This document shows, piece after piece, positions 32,797 through 42,121 of a stretch of 64,000 bases of DNA (its first letter is position 1; each line of letters begins with the position of its first letter). The stretch is from Scytonema sp035967975 (lineage in GTDB: Bacteria; Cyanobacteriota; Cyanobacteriia; Cyanobacteriales; Nostocaceae). The notes beneath the pieces were generated by a model. That model was given only the letters and a program-made list of their open reading frames with translations. It searched no databases and had not been told where the DNA came from. Made by a program: the position numbers and the translations under genes. Location of the stretch: NCBI GenBank assembly GCA_035967975.1, contig JAWQFQ010000004.1, forward strand, positions 53,135-117,134, in the 5' to 3' direction.

Positions 32797-34548
32797 TCAT
32801 AACAGTAATTCTTCTACTTGATGCTGACTCCATAATTGTCTGTAAAGTCCCGGTTGCTGCAAAAGTTCTATCTGCGTACCAATCTGTACAATTTTACCCT
32901 TGTCCATCACAAAAATTCTGTCGGCTGCTGCTGCTGCTGATAATTGGTGAGTGATGAAAATAACTGTTTTTCTGCGTTGACCAGTAGAAAGATTTCGCAA
33001 AATAGCTGTAGCGGTTTGATTATCTACGCTAGAAAGAGAATCGTCCAAAATCAGTACTGGCGCATCAACAAGCATCGCCCTAGCTAAAGCTGTACGTTGG
33101 CGTTGACCACCAGAGAGAGTAATACCTCGTTCGCCAACTATGGTTTCATATTGTTGAGGAAAATTGATGATTTCTGGATGAATTTGCGATCGCTTGGCTG
33201 CTGATTCTACCTCTTGTGGTTCGCTAATTGGGTCAGCATAGCGAATATTGTTTTTGATGGTTGTGCTGAAGAGAAAGCTATCTTGAGGAACGTAGGCGAT
33301 CGCACTTCTTAAAGAAGCCAAAGCTATCTTAGTAATATCCTCCCCATCCAAAAACAATTGTTCTTGGTCAATATCTAATAACCTTGGTAATGCATTTGCC
33401 AAAGTGGATTTTCCTGAACCAATAGCCCCCACAATCGCCACTAATTCCCCTGGCGCTATGGTAAAGTTAACTTCTTGAAGTGCAGGACTAGAAGAGCCTG
33501 GATAGGAGTAACTGAAGTTCTTAGCCGTTATTTCTCCTTTAACTTTCTCTTTTGGTAGAACGATCGCATCTGGAGTGTCCTTAATTTTTGGCTTGATTGC
33601 AAAAATTGCTTCAATCCGGTCAATACTCACCTCACCACGTTGATAAGTGGTAATCGTAAAACCTAACAGTGCTGTAGGAAAAACTAGACGCTCAACATAA
33701 AGTAATAGTGCAACAAAATCTCCCACATCAAGAGTTCCAGCCGCAATCCTGTTAGTTCCCAACCAAATGATCACCAGAGAACTCACACTGGCTAAGCCAC
33801 TAATGACTGGAAACAGCATATTTCGGCTTCTTGCTAGTTTTAAATTAGCCTGTAGTAGGCTGCGATTTTTCTTAGCAAAAGCACGACGCTCGTTTTCCTC
33901 TTGAGCATAAATTTTTATCAGAGCAATACCACTAACATCCTCTTGAATTAATTCGCTAATGTCAGATATTTTTTCCTGTAATTCTAGCTGCTCGCTACGC
34001 AGGCGATCGCTAAACAAATGTACCAAAAAAAACATCAAAGGATAAATTGCTAAAGAAGCTAGTGTGAGGTCCACACTAATAGTCAACATCACTGGTAGAG
34101 TGAGAGTGTAGGCAAATAAGGTATTCGCCAAACTCAATACAGCAAAACCCAATAACCGCCGGATATTGTCAACATCACTTGTCGCCCGACTAATTAAATC
34201 GCCCGCAGTATTTGTCGCAAAATAAGAGGGTTCTAGAGTCAGTAAGTGTTCAAAAATCTTTTGTTTCAAGTCAAATTCTACCTGACGTCCCACACCGAAC
34301 AGCCAAATCCGGGAAGCCATTCGGATGAGCCACATTGCTGAACTCAGGAATAAAATTTGTAGGACAAAATATAAGACTTGGTTGATGCGGAAGTCTGTTG
34401 AGAGTCTGTCAACTGCGGAGCGAATCAATAAGGGAATGTAAACACTTAATCCATTGACAGTTAATAAGGCGATAATCCCAAAGGAAGCTTCTCGCCAGTG
34501 GGGACGTAGGTAAGCACCAAGTTTAGCCAGCCGTCGTGATTTTGCCAT
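32797..34548 (-). CDS. ABC exporter, fused permease and ATPase (MsbA/lipid A type)
   Basis: A 583-aa half-transporter. Six membrane helices lie in residues about 15-300 (type I exporter fold, EFDLKQKIFEHLLTLEPSYF coupling helix). The ATPase half has Walker A GAIGSGKSTLANAL (about 373), signature LSGGQRQRTALARA (about 479), Walker B PVLILDDSLSSVD (about 499) and the switch His in FITHQLSAAA. It would act as a homodimer or with a partner. Substrate unknown; location next to an exopolysaccharide sugar transferase makes lipid-linked glycan or peptide export possible. Confidence 0.9.
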   Translation of the reverse strand: MAKSRRLAKLGAYLRPHWREASFGIIALLTVNGLSVYIPLLIRSAVDRLSTDFRINQVLYFVLQILFLSSAMWLIRMASRIWLFGVGRQVEFDLKQKIFEHLLTLEPSYFATNTAGDLISRATSDVDNIRRLLGFAVLSLANTLFAYTLTLPVMLTISVDLTLASLAIYPLMFFLVHLFSDRLRSEQLELQEKISDISELIQEDVSGIALIKIYAQEENERRAFAKKNRSLLQANLKLARSRNMLFPVISGLASVSSLVIIWLGTNRIAAGTLDVGDFVALLLYVERLVFPTALLGFTITTYQRGEVSIDRIEAIFAIKPKIKDTPDAIVLPKEKVKGEITAKNFSYSYPGSSSPALQEVNFTIAPGELVAIVGAIGSGKSTLANALPRLLDIDQEQLFLDGEDITKIALASLRSAIAYVPQDSFLFSTTIKNNIRYADPISEPQEVESAAKRSQIHPEIINFPQQYETIVGERGITLSGGQRQRTALARAMLVDAPVLILDDSLSSVDNQTATAILRNLSTGQRRKTVIFITHQLSAAAAADRIFVMDKGKIVQIGTQIELLQQPGLYRQLWSQHQVEELLL

Positions 34549-34804
34549 TTGCCACCTTTACGCCCTGAAGTCTAATCAACATCGGCTCTAACTTTTTCTA
34601 AAACCATTACAGAAACTAGATAGATTTTATCAAGTTCATAGCCCAAATATACCTGTCTTCCTACTATAGACGCAAATTATACAAAATAACTTTTTAGCTC
34701 TTCCCCCACACCCGGTCAGCCCCTTCTCCTGACGGAGACGCTACGCGAACGGGGAAGTCAAAAGTCAAAAGTCAAAAGTCACCCCACACCCTATATTTTT
34801 TAAC
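34549..34804. other. Intergenic repeats
   Basis: Contains a CTCCTGACGGAGACGCTACGCGAAC patch and five tandem AAAAGTC words (34757-34779). No gene seen. Confidence 0.45.
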
Positions 34805-34843
34805 AAAGGTCAGCCACAACAGTATTGCGTGCTGACCTTTTTT
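34805..34843 (-). terminator. Hairpin terminator, probably bidirectional
   Basis: AAAGGTCAGC ... GCTGACCTTT (10-bp stem) with T-runs on the plus side (TTTTTTT) and a weaker TTTGTT on the minus side. It follows the membrane-protein gene that ends at 34873. Confidence 0.65.
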
Positions 34844-34872
34844 TAGTGTTACGTTTTCTAGTCGGATGTCAA

Positions 34873-35535
34873 CTAGCCACGCAAGAAGAAATAGATCTGG
34901 TTGAGATAGCTTTCCCAAACTCGCGTTGTTAATGATAGCGTTTCCGCATTAGGGACAAAATCTTCCAACCGCAGACCACGTCTGGGTATATCTTGTGGAG
35001 TTTGCATCAAGTATGGTGCGATTTTTACATCAGATACTACATCTGTGAGTGTCACACCCGGAGTTTGTTGTGCCATAGCCACAAGTGTTCCAGATGGTAA
35101 CGCCTTGGAGGCTAGCTCCACATTTTGGATTGTAACTTGACTAGCGATGGATGGATTGTCCACCATTGCTACTGGTGAGCGTACAAGGAAATAAGCAACG
35201 GCTGGTGTACTCGCTAAAAGTAAAATTGTCAGCGCCCAGCCGACTAAATATCCTCCTGGTGCGTCCAGTTTCCCTCCGCCTTGCATCCTTTGAGCCCCAA
35301 AAATCATCAGCAAAATCGATGCGCCCAAAGGCTTAAGCGGAAACGACACGAATCTCCATAATGAAGCAACAGCTGGTTCGTTGGGGTTGATAAACGAAAG
35401 CAAGACGACAAGTAACAGAATGACTAAAACCAATCGCCCGAAAAAAGATCCTGAGGGGTAAAACCTCTGGAACAGAGTGAATATTACAGTGCCAACGAGC
35501 AGCCACAGTAAGACTCGGCTTAACAGTACAAACAT
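34873..35535 (-). CDS. Uncharacterised membrane protein, possible internally shortened YdcF relative
   Basis: Start taken at the ATG at 35535 (MFVLLSRVLLWLLVGTVIF); the frame runs 28 codons further upstream but without hydrophobic or conserved sequence. The product is about 220 aa with four membrane helices in the first 120 residues (NPNEPAVASLWRFVSFPLKPLG between helices 2 and 3) and a periplasmic or cytoplasmic tail. The last 30 residues (DFVPNAETLSLTTRVWESYL then NQIYFFLRG) recall the ends of cyanobacterial YdcF/DUF218 proteins, yet the roughly 150-aa DUF218 domain is absent. That relation is from memory and uncertain. Confidence 0.6.
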   Translation of the reverse strand: MFVLLSRVLLWLLVGTVIFTLFQRFYPSGSFFGRLVLVILLLVVLLSFINPNEPAVASLWRFVSFPLKPLGASILLMIFGAQRMQGGGKLDAPGGYLVGWALTILLLASTPAVAYFLVRSPVAMVDNPSIASQVTIQNVELASKALPSGTLVAMAQQTPGVTLTDVVSDVKIAPYLMQTPQDIPRRGLRLEDFVPNAETLSLTTRVWESYLNQIYFFLRG

Positions 35536-35829
35536 ATATTGGCTCTCAAATCTTCGTTTTGCGGCTATCCTACAGGTTTTGGGGAGTGGGGTTATTATAC
35601 TGTCAAATTGTAATCGCACTGTTACCTGACATCAAATACCTCACACCATCAATCCCCTGAACTCATAAAAGAGTTGGGAATGAACCCCCTCTACACAAAC
35701 GACTACCGTCGTAGTGATTTTAGAGCAATTTTTTACAAATGGGTCTACTTTCTACAATTTTCCAGATAGGTATTCTGCTACGAGTAAATTAAATTGGGTT
35801 AGTAGTCTCTATGTCAAAAGGGAAAAACT

Positions 35830-36828
35830 ATGTCGCCGGGAAAACCGACTATTTTAGTGACGGGGGGAGCTGGATATATTGGTTCTCACACAGTGCTTGC
35901 TCTCAAGCAGGCAGGATTTGAAGTGATAGTACTGGATAATTTGGTCTACGGACACCGTGACTTAGTGGAAAAGGTTTTACAGGTGGAACTTGTAGTAGGA
36001 GATACAGGAGATCGCCCACTTTTGGACGATCTATTCCGACAGAGAGATATTGCTGCAGTGATGCATTTTTCAGCCTATGCTTACGTAGCGGAATCGGTGA
36101 GGGATCCGGCAAAATACTACCATAACAACGTTATTGGCACCCTGACCCTTTTAGAAGCGATGCTAGCGGCGGATGTTAAGAAATTTGTATTTTCTTCTAC
36201 TTGTGCAACATACGGTGTACCACAAGTTGTGCCCATTACCGAAGAACATCCTCAAAGTCCTATCAATCCCTATGGAGCTAGCAAGCTGATGGTAGAGCGG
36301 ATTCTCGCTGACTTTGATGTTGCTTATGATTTCAAATCAGTGCGTTTTCGCTATTTTAATGCTGCAGGTGCTCATCCAAGTGGTTTGTTAGGGGAAGACC
36401 ACAATCCAGAAACCCATTTGATTCCTTTAGTCTTGCTAACAGCGTTAGGGAAGCGTGAATCTATCTCGGTATTTGGTACTGATTATCCTACTCCTGATGG
36501 GACCTGTATTCGTGATTACATCCACGTTAGCGACTTAGCTGATGCCCACATCTTGGGATTAGAGTATTTATTAAAAGGTGGTAAGAGTGAAGTATTTAAT
36601 CTAGGCAATGGTAATGGCTTCTCTGTTAAAGAAGTCATCGAAACAGCGAAGTTAGTTACAGGACAAGATATCAAAATTGTGGAGTGCGATCGCCGTCCCG
36701 GAGACCCACCAGCACTGATTGGGACTGCAGAAAAAGCAATGAAAATCCTTGGTTGGCAGCCTCAATACTCATCTCTCAAAGATATCATGATTCATGCTTG
36801 GGAATGGCACCAAAAAAGACACTCTTAG
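35830..36828 (+). CDS. galE: UDP-glucose 4-epimerase GalE
   Basis: A 332-aa short-chain dehydrogenase/reductase that interconverts UDP-glucose and UDP-galactose. The NAD-binding motif is VTGGAGYIGSH (residues about 8-18), followed by MHFSAYAYVAESVRDP, the catalytic Ser-Ser-Thr stretch VFSSTCATYG and the Tyr-x3-Lys motif NPYGASK. Further family segments are FRYFNAAGAHPSG and DGTCIRDYIHV. It supplies UDP-galactose for exopolysaccharide, in keeping with the glycosyl and sugar transferases in the window. A MITE copy begins inside its TAG stop codon. Confidence 0.93.
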   Translation: MSPGKPTILVTGGAGYIGSHTVLALKQAGFEVIVLDNLVYGHRDLVEKVLQVELVVGDTGDRPLLDDLFRQRDIAAVMHFSAYAYVAESVRDPAKYYHNNVIGTLTLLEAMLAADVKKFVFSSTCATYGVPQVVPITEEHPQSPINPYGASKLMVERILADFDVAYDFKSVRFRYFNAAGAHPSGLLGEDHNPETHLIPLVLLTALGKRESISVFGTDYPTPDGTCIRDYIHVSDLADAHILGLEYLLKGGKSEVFNLGNGNGFSVKEVIETAKLVTGQDIKIVECDRRPGDPPALIGTAEKAMKILGWQPQYSSLKDIMIHAWEWHQKRHS

Positions 36829-36993
36829 AGGATGTTTGAAAAGTCCTTTCATCAGTAGCAATCATATTCAATATCCACCATTATCCCCCTTAAAAAGGGG
36901 GACCATTAGAGTATTTTCCCCCCTTTTTAAGGGGGGCTAGGGGGGATCAATAAGTGCCTAAAATCACAGCCAACCACTTTTCAAACAACCTCT
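36827..36993 (-). mobile_element. MITE-like element, copy E (inverted), overlapping the galE stop
   Basis: Ends AGAGGATGTTTGAAAAG / CTTTTCAAACAACCTCT; the interior has the reverse orientation (CCCCTTTTTAAGGGGGGCTAGGGGGGATC). The TAG stop of galE (36826-36828) shares its last two bases with the element. Confidence 0.85.
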
Positions 36994-37027
36994 TAGGGTA
37001 ATGTGGGGTGTGGTGAAGGAGTTTCCC

Positions 37028-37624
37028 CTACACCCTTTTCACCCCTCGCAGTATCATCAAAAACACACCAACAGCGGCAAGGGCAGACAGGGCGATCGCC
37101 CAAATTGGTACTCCTCTGCTTTCCTCAGTTGTAACACTGTCGTTAACCTCCTTAACACTTTGTGTGTTTTCTGGTGCTGATTTTCCTGCTACAACAGTAA
37201 CGTCATACTTCAACTCGAAAGGTTGAAAACTATTTTTTTGTTTTGGTTTTCCACTCAGTTGTAGCTGATAAGCTCCTGGTCTGGGAAATTTAATTTCCGT
37301 GCCTGGTATGCCTTGATACCGTTCTGCTGTGACAGGTTGTAAGGGAGGTTCGAGGAGAGGGGGTTCTCCTGGAGAATAAGGTTGAGCGTAGACGGATAAC
37401 TTACAATCACATTCCGTGAGAGGAATGACCTTCCCTCCTTTGCGAGTCAAGGCAAACCAAGTTTTTGTCGGTTCTCCTGCACGGGGATTGTCATTTGGTT
37501 CTAAATGGAGGACAGCACCCACATTTGCTGCGGTTGTCACCTTATGAGCCAAAGCGTTTCTATCACTTATGGCAATTAATACTATAATTATACAGGATAG
37601 TACGTAAAAACTTTTGGATTTCAT
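37028..37624 (-). CDS. Exported, membrane-anchored protein of unknown function
   Basis: A 198-aa protein with a cleavable signal peptide (about 1-26, ending NALA|HKV), so the mature protein begins with His, as in several copper-binding periplasmic proteins. A beta-rich domain follows, with a CDCKL motif (about 78-82) and FPRPGAYQLQLSGKP. A C-terminal membrane helix (about 175-192) ends in basic residues. Next on the same strand, 150 bases beyond the start, lies the SafE/ferric-reductase-like fusion gene, so a joint role in metal or redox handling is inferred, not shown. Confidence 0.65.
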   Translation of the reverse strand: MKSKSFYVLSCIIIVLIAISDRNALAHKVTTAANVGAVLHLEPNDNPRAGEPTKTWFALTRKGGKVIPLTECDCKLSVYAQPYSPGEPPLLEPPLQPVTAERYQGIPGTEIKFPRPGAYQLQLSGKPKQKNSFQPFELKYDVTVVAGKSAPENTQSVKEVNDSVTTEESRGVPIWAIALSALAAVGVFLMILRGVKRV

Positions 37625-37776
37625 TTGTAAATACCTTGTATAAAAGAATTATTAAGAATTCTGAATTCTGAATTCTCAATTGAAGGTATAAACCTTATGC
37701 CCTTTCCGCTCTAAAATTCAAAGCTGATGGCTGAAGTGCTGATAGCTGAACGCTTACAATAATTCCGAATTCCGAA

Positions 37777-39003
37777 CTATTTTGGTTTAGAAGGGGGAAC
37801 ATAAAATTTGCTTAGAGAAAAAATTAACCATACAAAGCGCCAACGTATCAGTATAACACTCAAGGTTGCAAAGCCCAAAATCATTGCAGCGAAATCATTT
37901 TTCCACCCAGACTGCAAAGAACCCAGGTAATGAGAGCCAATCATGTAAGCATGAAAAGCACTTAATAACAAAGCTGGTACGCTCAACAAATGAATTCGCC
38001 GCCAATGCTTACCCAAGAACTTCTGCAAAGAATCAAAACTTGTGAGTGCTGCAGGAGTCATCATAACAAGTGCAAAGGCACCAGCCGCCATTCCCAACTG
38101 ATATTCTGGCGTTAGGAAAAAAAACGCTGCCAAATTCCATTGCAGGGAGTGTTCCATCATGTGGGTAGTATGAGCCAAAGACAATACAAAAGCACCAACT
38201 CCCAATGCACGACGGTAACGTAGAAGAGCCGACCATAATCCACTCACTGGACGAGCAATGAGCGCCAACATCAACAATAGTAATGCAGCGTGTCCAGTGT
38301 AGTCTACCATTGTGTCTCCAGTCCTCAGTAATGTTAGCACACCAATGGTAAGAGTGACCCAGCCACCCAAACGAAATAACTGACCACGTCTATCTTTACT
38401 GACTAATGAAGCAGACACGCCTACACCTAGCATCATCGGCAGAGTTCCCAAGCCAAAAGCTAACATTGTTGCTGCACCCATCCACCAACTACCAGTTTCA
38501 GCTGCTTTAATTTGAGCAACATAAAGGAACCCACAAGGCATCAAACCCCATACTAATCCCAACATTGCAGGTGTCCACCACCGGGATTGTTGAGAAATCC
38601 GAACCATCTTCCCACTCAAAAGATTGTGTAATTTACCTTGTAATAATGGGTGTAGTACTGGAAGATGAGGCAAAAAGTTTGGTTTTATTTGTCCTATCCC
38701 AAACCAAATCAGCATGATTCCTGCGATAATTGCCATCCATTGCCGTAATTCGCTACCCACTCCTGCTAAGTATCCAGAAGCTAGCAAGATTGAACCTAAT
38801 CCTCCAATAGCTCCACCAACCAGAGCATAACTGAATATTCTCCCTAAATTTAGCAATGCGTGAAAGCGCAATTGCGATCGCCAATGAGAGGCTTCTTGGT
38901 TATGCGACAGGGAAAATGCGACTGTAAGAGGACCGCACATCCCAAAACAATGTCCAAAACTTCCTAGAAACCCCAAGGTTATGATGAGCAACAGTTGTAA
39001 CAT
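37777..39003 (-). CDS. SafE/UreH-like transporter fused to a ferric-reductase-like membrane domain
   Basis: A 408-aa polytopic protein. The first half (about 1-235) is of the sulfite exporter TauE/SafE (UreH-type, CcdA-like) family, with GHCFGMCGPLTVAF at the start and GLMPCGFLYVAQ in the middle, two cysteine-bearing repeats. The second half (about 255-400) has RRALGVGAFVLSLAHTTHMM, LGMAAGAFALVMMTPAALTS and HWRRIHLLSVPALLLSAFH. This pattern is like the heme-binding ferric reductase/MsrQ domain, with His in two helices. The fusion suggests coupled metal transport and electron transfer. Confidence 0.8.
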   Translation of the reverse strand: MLQLLLIITLGFLGSFGHCFGMCGPLTVAFSLSHNQEASHWRSQLRFHALLNLGRIFSYALVGGAIGGLGSILLASGYLAGVGSELRQWMAIIAGIMLIWFGIGQIKPNFLPHLPVLHPLLQGKLHNLLSGKMVRISQQSRWWTPAMLGLVWGLMPCGFLYVAQIKAAETGSWWMGAATMLAFGLGTLPMMLGVGVSASLVSKDRRGQLFRLGGWVTLTIGVLTLLRTGDTMVDYTGHAALLLLMLALIARPVSGLWSALLRYRRALGVGAFVLSLAHTTHMMEHSLQWNLAAFFFLTPEYQLGMAAGAFALVMMTPAALTSFDSLQKFLGKHWRRIHLLSVPALLLSAFHAYMIGSHYLGSLQSGWKNDFAAMILGFATLSVILIRWRFVWLIFSLSKFYVPPSKPK

Positions 39004-39269
39004 TGAAAAAAAATTAATATCCTGATTCTGTCAGAGATGCTCAGCGAAAACACTTCATCTTTGGTTATGGGGAACTTTAGATAAAGTTAATCCCTCTGTC
39101 AAAAGACAGGGTGTCAAACTTGACAGTTGATTGTGTGTCTAGCATTCAGGAATAGGACGAAATGGAGAAATGACGCAATACTCCTCGGATAGATATTGCT
39201 GTGATGATTTTAGGTAAATTATCTTAACCGAGCAGGATTGAGAAAGGACGTGATTAGGAAACCAGAAGC

Positions 39270-40355
39270 ATGAAAGATTGGAAAAAATGGTTTTGGCTGT
39301 TGTTGTTATTGTTAACAACAATACTTGTCATAATAAGTACTCATGGATTCCTAACACGATTTCAGCAGCCGATTATACAAAGTATTAAAGTTGAGAATTC
39401 CGCTACCTTACGGGAAGATGCTAGGAACAAGGACATGGGGAAAGACGAGGTCAGTGGTGAAGATAAGGCGATCGCGATTCCTCAAATCTCTGTTGACAAT
39501 CTGTTTGCTCACGTTCAACGCTTGAATTTTACAAGACATACTCCAGCAGAGCGATCGCGTACTCGCGCTTACATCACATCTGAATTAAAAAAATTAGGTT
39601 GGAAACCTCAAATTGAGAAATTTACTGACGGTGTTAACATTGTTGCTGAAAGACTAGGTACAAATCAAAAAGCAGGTGCAATTCTTGTAGCCGCGCATTA
39701 TGACACAGTTGTTGTTTCTCCAGGTGCAGATGATAACGCCAGTGGTGTTGCTGTAGTACTCGAAATTGCTCGACTTTTCGCTTCGCGCCCTACTTCTAAA
39801 ACATTGCAGCTAGCATTTTTTGACCAAGAGGAAGCAGGGCTTTTAGGAAGTAAAGCTTATGTAATAAATAAAGCACACTTGGAAAACCTACAAGGTGCCA
39901 TTGTTATGGATATGGTAGGCTATGCTTGCTACACCTCTGGTTGTCAACAATATCCTTCAGGTTTGCCTATTGCACCAAATACAGACAAGGGTGATTTTTT
40001 AGCCGTTGTAGGTGATGCAGAACACTTATCTTTACTTAACGGTTTTCAACAATCACACAATACCTGGGCTGTCTCAAATCAGACTAAGGAGGAGGGTATC
40101 ACTCTCCCGCCTGTAATTACTATACCAATACCACTCAAGGGCTTACTGACCCCCGACACCCTCCGTAGCGACCACGCACCATTCTGGTATCAGGGAATTG
40201 GTGCTGTATTGGTAACAGATACCGCCAATTTGCGTACTCCTCACTATCACCAACCCAGTGATGTACCAGCTACTATCGATCGCAATTTTTTTGCAGGAGC
40301 AGCACAGGTTGTAGTCAACGCCACAACTAGATTGTTAGAAGCAAATCTGACTTGA
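39270..40355 (+). CDS. M28-family zinc aminopeptidase-like protein, membrane-anchored
   Basis: A 361-aa protein with an N-terminal signal anchor (about 8-28, LLLLLTTILVIISTHGF). The peptidase domain has the M28 zinc ligands: His in VAAHYDTV (about 145), bridging Asp in GADDNASGVAVVLE (about 153), the Glu pair in FFDQEEAGLLGS (about 188), Asp in AIVMDMVGYA and His in HYHQPSD (about 337). The active site faces the periplasm or outside. It is likely to trim peptides from the envelope. Monocistronic, preceded by a gap of about 270 bases without other features. Confidence 0.88.
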   Translation: MKDWKKWFWLLLLLLTTILVIISTHGFLTRFQQPIIQSIKVENSATLREDARNKDMGKDEVSGEDKAIAIPQISVDNLFAHVQRLNFTRHTPAERSRTRAYITSELKKLGWKPQIEKFTDGVNIVAERLGTNQKAGAILVAAHYDTVVVSPGADDNASGVAVVLEIARLFASRPTSKTLQLAFFDQEEAGLLGSKAYVINKAHLENLQGAIVMDMVGYACYTSGCQQYPSGLPIAPNTDKGDFLAVVGDAEHLSLLNGFQQSHNTWAVSNQTKEEGITLPPVITIPIPLKGLLTPDTLRSDHAPFWYQGIGAVLVTDTANLRTPHYHQPSDVPATIDRNFFAGAAQVVVNATTRLLEANLT

Positions 40356-40457
40356 CAAAAAAACTGCTAATAGCTAATCGCTAATAGCAAAACACAATTA
40401 GCCATTAACTATGAGCAATTAGCAATTATGCCAACCTAGTCAGTGATTGCACGCATT

Positions 40458-41150
40458 TTAAGTGTGTTTGTTACTTAATGAGGTAGGTACACCCAGTATT
40501 GAACAGGGGAATTGAGAACCCAGCTTTCGGACGATAGGATGCTTTCTTGAATGACAACCAAGGAATAAAATATCAGCTTGTTCGGATTCCACGACTTGCC
40601 TAAATTGACTGGTAATGCAACCAAACCGAAGATGAGCTTTGAAAGAAGTTTTCCATTCTGCTGCTAAACAACTTGCTTCTCGTAGAATCCTTTCTGCTTG
40701 TGCAAACCGATCTACTAGGCGATCTCGTGAGTAAGTTGTGTTATCCTGCAATTTAGTTTGAGTTATGATACCTGTGTTTAACTCTTCAGAAGAAGATTTT
40801 GTAAGAAAGTGTAATGGTATGTGTTCGCCTACTGAACTAGCTGGTGTTTCCTCTCTGGGAACGTCATCTACACCATGGCAATTTCGATGGTCTTCTATAA
40901 TGTAAACCACTTGAACGGTAACATGGGCCTTCGTAGCTAAACGTGTTTGATGGGCAATCAATAAAGCAATGTCTAATGCAGTGTGACTGTTAGGGGAACT
41001 GTTATAACCAACAATTAGGTTAATTGATTTTGCAGATTGAGCCTCTTTTGAAACACTTATTTTTGGCGTTGAGAGCAACACTATTTGCTCAATTAAGTCG
41101 TCTCTACCAATAGTGTTCTGTAGACGTACTAACAATGGCTTAATATTCAC
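40458..41150 (-). CDS. Universal stress protein (UspA family), enlarged
   Basis: A 230-aa protein, longer than single-domain UspA (about 145). The core starts at SINLIVGYNSSPNSHTALDIALLIAHQ (about 42) and ends ADILFLGCHSRKHPIVRKLG, SQFPCSILGVP, where the ATP-binding G-x2-G-x9-G(S/T) loop is degenerate. A 60-residue insert separates the strands (EDHRNCHGVDDVPREETPAS). Upstream is a 2.1-kb gene-poor region with a ydaO-riboswitch look-alike, so expression may be controlled by leader RNA. Confidence 0.75.
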   Translation of the reverse strand: MNIKPLLVRLQNTIGRDDLIEQIVLLSTPKISVSKEAQSAKSINLIVGYNSSPNSHTALDIALLIAHQTRLATKAHVTVQVVYIIEDHRNCHGVDDVPREETPASSVGEHIPLHFLTKSSSEELNTGIITQTKLQDNTTYSRDRLVDRFAQAERILREASCLAAEWKTSFKAHLRFGCITSQFRQVVESEQADILFLGCHSRKHPIVRKLGSQFPCSILGVPTSLSNKHT

Positions 41151-41429
41151 AGCTCTCTTCTCTCTAGCGCGAAACTACTAATAAGGAGAAGCGGTCATTT
41201 AAGGAACGAAGTGTGAAGTATCAAGGATAAGATAAGCAGTCCTAAATGAAATGTAAAATTTTAGTGAAGACTGCTAATAGCTAATAGCTAATGGGAAAAA
41301 AGCAATTAGCAATTAGCAACTATTTTTTTAACGAATTATTTAGAATTGCTATTTTTTTATCCTTTACACTTTATAATTCATCCTTTTTGAGGGAACCCCA
41401 ATAACATCCGCTATGACAGCCAACCATTT

Positions 41430-41582
41430 CGGGGTTTCTTACACAACCGAAGTAGTTAGCTCATAGGGCTAATACTGGAAGGAATCTTTCTCTGAATAGA
41501 GGAAAATAGAAGAAATTAAAGGTTTGGTGAGCTTTGTCATCTGAGATTTTCACTCCTATATCTTTGAGATTAGCCTCAAATG
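41430..41582 (-). promoter_or_regulatory. Possible second, diverged ydaO-like leader upstream of the Usp gene
   Basis: Minus-strand reading gives GGCTAATCTC, then GGAGTGAAAATCTC, then GAGAAAGATTCCTTCCAG, TAGCCCTATGAGCTAACTA and CTTCGG in order. These words parallel the clear aptamer at 42667-42783 (GGAACC, GCATCC, ATCTCTCAGCCCTAGCCCGT, CAGCTAACTTCG). A hairpin AACCCC...GGGGTT follows at 41395-41440. The match is loose. Confidence 0.3.
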
Positions 41583-41872
41583 TTGGTTCTTAGGTTCCAC
41601 ATTTGCAGTGACTGCAATTTGAATTAGGCTATCCACCGGAAAAAACACTGCTACAGTTTGACTGCTAACTATTAAATGCTGACTGTATCTTGCCAACCTT
41701 CAACAGTAAACTGTTAATAAAGATATTACAGACTCTTTTTTGTCAAGTATTTTCGAGAAAAATCAGGACAGGGATTTCATGATATTCTGACTAATGGCTC
41801 ACTTTCTTGCTTAATCTACAAGCTGCTTCATACCACAAAAAACTAATCGCGATACTTATCAGCAGTACGCGT

Positions 41873-42121
41873 TCAGTTTATCATTGCTATGTACTCATTT
41901 ACAATGAGATTTTTTTCGTTACGAACTGCATCTTTCAGCACTTCGTCTATAGTGTTCCAGAGATTTTGTCCCCCTATCAACCAAGGTAAAAGCGAACGGT
42001 ATCGAAATGCCATCACGCATTCAGCACTTGATAAACTGGTCCCTTTTTCAATTTTCCAAAGTGAAGCATAGCAAATTGCAAACAATTCACTCTTGGAAAA
42101 GAACAAGGTACTTTTAGTCAT
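41873..42121 (-). CDS. Hypothetical protein (82 aa)
   Basis: From the ATG at 42121 (MTKSTLFFSKSELFAICYAS); the open frame continues upstream but that stretch looks like translated non-coding DNA. The product has no membrane helix, with LWKIEKGTSLSSAECVMAFR and LLPWLIGGQNLWNTIDEVLK as helical segments, and ends NEYIAMIN. No family recognised. It is downstream of the c-di-AMP riboswitch on the same strand, but about 540 bases away. Confidence 0.45.
   Translation of the reverse strand: MTKSTLFFSKSELFAICYASLWKIEKGTSLSSAECVMAFRYRSLLPWLIGGQNLWNTIDEVLKDAVRNEKNLIVNEYIAMIN

Noticed and set aside
41395..41460. Cobalamin or TPP riboswitch near 41.4 kb
   Set aside because: The diagnostic GCCACTG box (cobalamin) and CUGAGA box (TPP) are not present; the ydaO-like reading fits better, though weakly.
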